This document shows positions 62,798 to 64,000 of a DNA stretch of 64,000 nucleotides, one piece after another. This DNA comes from Xanthobacter dioxanivorans (GTDB lineage Bacteria; Pseudomonadota; Alphaproteobacteria; Rhizobiales; Xanthobacteraceae). The translations under genes were made by a program, and so were the position numbers. Positions within the stretch are counted from its first letter, which is position 1, and each line of letters opens with the position of its first letter. The DNA is taken from the NCBI RefSeq assembly GCF_016807805.1, contig NZ_CP063362.1, positions 2,035,001 to 2,099,000 on the forward strand, in the 5' to 3' direction. The notes under the pieces were generated by a model. It did not search any database. It was given only the letters and a program-made list of their open reading frames with translations, and was not told the origin of the DNA.

Positions 62798-63810
62798 TGA
62801 TGGACCGCCGATCGCTTCTCTCCCTCGGCCTCGGCGCGGGCGCCGCGAGCCTCGCCGGGCCCCTGGCCCGCGCCCAGACGTCGGGCGGGCCCTACCGGAT
62901 CCTCATGCTCACCTACCGCGGCGATACCGACGTGGAGCGCGGCTTCCGCGACTACTTCGCCGCCAACGAGATCAAGGTGGAGTTCATCACCCGCGACGTG
63001 GAGCGCGACCCGGCCAAGGTGAAGCCGATCCTCGCCGAGGTGCTGCCCACCTTCAAGCCGGAGCTCATCTACACCTACGGCACGCCCAACACCCTTGCCG
63101 TGGCCGGCCCGTACGACGCCCCGCCCACCGCCAGCTTCGTCCGCGACATCCCCGTGGTCTTCGCCCTCGTGGCGGCGCCGGTGCAGGTGAAGATCGCCCC
63201 GTCGCTCGCCTCCTCCGGGCGCAACGTGACCGGGGCGGTGCACGTGGTGCCCACCGACGTGCAGATGCGCGCCATGCAGAGCTACAAGGCGTTCAAGAAG
63301 GTGGGGGTGATCTTCTCGCCCAACGAGAACAACTCGCTCGCCATCATCGAGGAGATGAAGGCCTTCTGCGCCGGCATCGGCGCCACCGTGATGGCCCAGC
63401 CCCTCAACATGGACGGCAACCGCCCCACCGCGGACGGGGTGGAGAACCTGGTCCGCGACCTGCGGGCCAAGGGCGCGGACTGGCTCTATCTGCCCGCCGA
63501 CACCTTCCTCGCCTCCATCTTCAACCGGGTCGGGCCGGTGGCCCTTTCGGTGGGACTTCCCACCTTCGGCGCCACCGAGTTCTTCATGCGCGAGGGGCAG
63601 GGTCTTGTCGGGCTGGTGAGCCGGTTCTATTCCGTGGGCCAGCTCGCCGCCTCCAAGGCGGCGGCGATCCTGGTCAACCACCGGCCGCCGCAGGACATTC
63701 CCATCGAGACGGTGAAGCGCTTCACCCTCATCATCAACCTGAAGGTCGCGAAGGAACTCGGAATCTATCCGCCCATCGCCATGCTGAACTATGCGGAAGT
63801 CGTGACATGA
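62797..63810 (+). CDS. ABC_sub_bind-type periplasmic substrate-binding protein
   Basis: This 337-residue protein has a twin-arginine-like leader (MMDRRSLLSLGLGAGAASLA, ending LARAQ). The mature part matches the ABC transporter substrate-binding family PF04392 (RILMLTYRGDTDVERGFRDY, ELIYTYGTPNTLAVAGPYDA, IPVVFALVAAPVQVKI, KKVGVIFSPNENNSLA, DWLYLPADTFLASIFN). This type is often found without a clear transporter. Its start shares a base with the MFS-sensor stop and its stop overlaps the GNAT start, so it belongs to the sensor operon and may present ligand to the sensors. Confidence 0.88.
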   Translation: MMDRRSLLSLGLGAGAASLAGPLARAQTSGGPYRILMLTYRGDTDVERGFRDYFAANEIKVEFITRDVERDPAKVKPILAEVLPTFKPELIYTYGTPNTLAVAGPYDAPPTASFVRDIPVVFALVAAPVQVKIAPSLASSGRNVTGAVHVVPTDVQMRAMQSYKAFKKVGVIFSPNENNSLAIIEEMKAFCAGIGATVMAQPLNMDGNRPTADGVENLVRDLRAKGADWLYLPADTFLASIFNRVGPVALSVGLPTFGATEFFMREGQGLVGLVSRFYSVGQLAASKAAAILVNHRPPQDIPIETVKRFTLIINLKVAKELGIYPPIAMLNYAEVVT

Positions 63811-64000
63811 TGCGGGGTTCCCTGGCTGTTTCCCCCAGCCTTTCCGTCCGCCGGCTGACAATCGAGGATCTGGAGCAGGTCGATGGGCTGAACCGGCTCG
63901 CGGTGGGTCCGGTGATCGATCCGAACGTGGTGAAGCCCGAAAGCCACGCCTATTTCGAGACCATCTTCGCCGGCCGCGGCTTCTTCGTCGGGGTGTTCGA
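63807..64000 (+). CDS. GNAT-family acetyltransferase, N-terminal part (runs off the window)
   Basis: The first ~64 residues (SLSVRRLTIEDLEQVDGLN, FFVGVF) show the beta1-alpha1 start of a GNAT domain. The acetyl-CoA motif lies beyond the window end. The ATG overlaps the stop of the binding-protein gene (ATGA), so it is part of the same operon. Confidence 0.65.
   Translation, partial: MMRGSLAVSPSLSVRRLTIEDLEQVDGLNRLAVGPVIDPNVVKPESHAYFETIFAGRGFFVGVF

Overview
The window is high-GC chromosomal DNA from an alphaproteobacterium, most likely a Hyphomicrobiales (Rhizobiales) member near Xanthobacteraceae. Supporting families are an Omp31/RopB-type porin, a class II EPSP synthase, the FYDLN-acid protein, a TIGR02186 protein next to a TauE/SafE permease, a long Suv3-like helicase and an Irr-type iron box. 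The genus is an inference from gene content, because no ribosomal RNA gene is present.

Layout. 1-16 kb is mostly core: two tandem small secreted cysteine proteins, a porin, two metallo-beta-lactamase-fold hydrolases, an SRAP (YedK) protein, a HAD phosphatase, an extensin-like protein, an L,D-transpeptidase, CorA, PdxH beside a frameshifted SDR, a DnaJ-type co-chaperone, a MaoC hydratase and a two-domain polyphosphate:AMP phosphotransferase. 16-28 kb carries tRNA-Gln, an enoyl-CoA hydratase, a TIGR02186/TauE pair, a GGDEF protein, a pyroglutamyl-peptidase, MeaB, FolK-FolP, Cmk-AroA and tRNA-Ala. 28-29.8 kb, just after tRNA-Ala, is an accessory patch: a VIT-type metal transporter behind an Irr-like palindrome, then a dead IS481-type transposase.

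29.8-40.7 kb is a catabolic region. It holds a threonine dehydratase-like enzyme, an SDR, a GntR regulator, and a divergent operon with a LIV-type ABC transporter (substrate-binding protein, frameshifted LivH, and a single LivM-LivG-LivF polypeptide), a 3-hydroxyacyl-CoA-dehydrogenase-fold enzyme and a beta-keto-acid cleavage enzyme (BKACE). A creatininase-family protein faces them. 41-48.5 kb returns to core functions: helicase, S4 protein, ferredoxin FdxA, and rplS-trmD-rimM. 48.6-56.1 kb is a second catabolic region: a GntR regulator, a TRAP transporter, a DapA-family enzyme, a D-2-hydroxyacid dehydrogenase and an MFS permease.

56.3-64 kb is the most unusual part. Five adjacent genes in two divergent groups encode proteins with an N-terminal membrane helix, an extracytoplasmic sensor-like region and a second helix. 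One continues into HAMP and a SpoIIE/PP2C phosphatase, three have no recognisable output domain, and one continues into a complete MFS permease. An ABC_sub_bind-type periplasmic protein and a GNAT start follow with stop/start overlaps.

Two cross-cutting observations stand out. A family of palindromic intergenic elements bounded by CTAG shows compensatory changes in its arms, and at three sites its edge supplies the TAG stop codon of the neighbouring gene. Two genes (an SDR and livH) are each broken by an apparent one-base loss in a run of five G, which may be real or may be a sequencing error.
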